Below, one piece after another: positions 14,880 through 15,574 of a stretch of 15,574 nucleotides of DNA. Made by a program: the position numbers and the translations under genes. The notes beneath the pieces were generated by a model. It saw only the letters and a list, made by a program, of their open reading frames with translations, had not been told where the DNA came from and did not search any database. The DNA comes from an uncultured Actinomycetes bacterium (lineage in GTDB: Bacteria > Actinomycetota > Acidimicrobiia > Acidimicrobiales > RAAP-2): contig CAINVQ010000205.1 of NCBI GenBank assembly GCA_903854175.1, positions 1 to 15,574 of the forward strand, read 5' to 3'. Positions within the stretch are counted from its first letter, which is position 1. Every line of letters starts with the position of its first letter.

Positions 14880-15574
14880 AAGTAGCTACCTGGAATGTCA
14901 ACTCATTAACTGCGCGGTGGCCACGCGTAGAAGAGTGGATTGAAAGCGCAGCACCAGATGTACTGCTCATTCAAGAAACAAAACAAACGGACGCTAAATT
15001 CCCGTTCACTCAACTGAGCGAGCTTGGTTACGAGTCAGCACACTACGGACAGGGTCAGTGGAATGGTGTGGCAATCTTTTCAAAAGTGGGACTTAGCGAC
15101 GTCACGCGTGGCTTTGATGATGATGACCCAGAAGCACGAATCATTGGTGCAACGTGTGGACCTCTTCGGGTGTACTCCTGCTACATCCCAAATGGCCGTG
15201 CACTAGATAATCCTCACTACACGTACAAACTTGAATGGCTCGCCAAACTTCGTGATCTAGTTGCGAGTCGTGACGAAGCGCAGCACATCGTGGTTGGAGG
15301 TGACTTCAATGTGACTCCAACTGATTTTGATTGCTATGACCCGAGCGTTTTTGAAGGAGCAACTCACGTAAGTGAACCTGAGCGTGAGGCACTGCGCGCC
15401 ATTGAAGCGACTGGACTTCATGACCTCACAAGAAAGCTCCACCCTGATGAGCCTTGCTACTCGTGGTGGGATTACCGAAATGGATCATTTCGCAGAGGGT
15501 GGGGACTACGAATCGATCTTCTCTATGTTGATGGTGCGTTACTTGAGAAAGCAACCGCTAGCTATGTTGATAGA
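14876..15574 (+). CDS. xth: Exodeoxyribonuclease III (Xth/ExoIII), truncated by the window end
   Basis: This enzyme cuts DNA at abasic sites and degrades 3' ends in base excision repair. The first 233 residues are present and the frame is open to the window edge; about 20-40 residues are missing. Visible features are VATWNVNSLTARW (3-15) with N7, LIQETK (31-36) with metal ligand E34, WNGVAIFSK (62-70), YIPNGR (103-108), GGDFNVTPTDFD (141-152) with D143 and N145, and SWWDYR (196-201) followed by GWGLRIDLL (208-216). The final catalytic SDH motif should lie beyond base 15574. GTG 14876 overlaps the FabZ stop as GTGA, and begins directly with the conserved KVATWN segment, so the start is well supported. 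It is the fourth gene of the overlapping kgd operon. Confidence 0.95.
   Translation, partial: MKVATWNVNSLTARWPRVEEWIESAAPDVLLIQETKQTDAKFPFTQLSELGYESAHYGQGQWNGVAIFSKVGLSDVTRGFDDDDPEARIIGATCGPLRVYSCYIPNGRALDNPHYTYKLEWLAKLRDLVASRDEAQHIVVGGDFNVTPTDFDCYDPSVFEGATHVSEPEREALRAIEATGLHDLTRKLHPDEPCYSWWDYRNGSFRRGWGLRIDLLYVDGALLEKATASYVDR

Overview
The window is a slice of an actinobacterial (Actinomycetota) chromosome of moderate GC content, probably from a small-genome aquatic or otherwise uncultivated lineage. Two things point there. The large gene at 9845-13474 is the actinobacterial fused 2-oxoglutarate decarboxylase/dehydrogenase Kgd, with an E2-like domain placed before E1. A coenzyme F420 guanylyltransferase gene also sits next to what looks like a HupB-type histone-like gene, a neighbourhood also known from mycobacteria. 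The exact class (for example Acidimicrobiia versus a freshwater lineage) is inference and cannot be settled from the sequence by eye.

Layout. At the left edge lies the last part of a plus-strand gene with a Lys/Ala/Pro-rich tail (HupB-like). A strong hairpin terminator follows, then cofC (minus) and the divergent rnhB (plus) and a small unknown membrane-anchored protein (plus, 1406-1918). The middle (1919-7911, minus) is a complete oligopeptide/dipeptide-type ABC importer: substrate-binding protein, terminator, then permease B, permease C and a single polypeptide carrying both ATPases. Next come two overlapping minus-strand genes (alpha/beta hydrolase, then a TIGR01777-type SDR epimerase). 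From 9845 to the right edge runs a plus-strand operon whose four genes each overlap by 4 nt: kgd, a Regnase/Zc3h12a-like NYN nuclease fused to a lysine-rich linker and an S1-like domain, a FabZ-like dehydratase, and exonuclease III (cut by the window end).

Regulation. Five of the seven transcription units whose start lies in the window have a TANNNT -10 hexamer exactly 6 nt before the start codon and no ribosome binding site, which fits leaderless transcripts. rnhB has no recognisable promoter or Shine-Dalgarno sequence. The substrate-binding protein gene differs: it has a -35/-10 promoter with an AT-rich upstream tract, a leader with a 15-nt palindrome, and a strong Shine-Dalgarno sequence. 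A strong terminator separates it from the permease genes, so binding protein is probably made in excess over the membrane complex.

Most genes are ordinary housekeeping or transport functions. The most unusual one is the NYN nuclease / lysine-rich / S1 fusion in the kgd operon. I see no CRISPR array, insertion sequence, prophage gene or tRNA.
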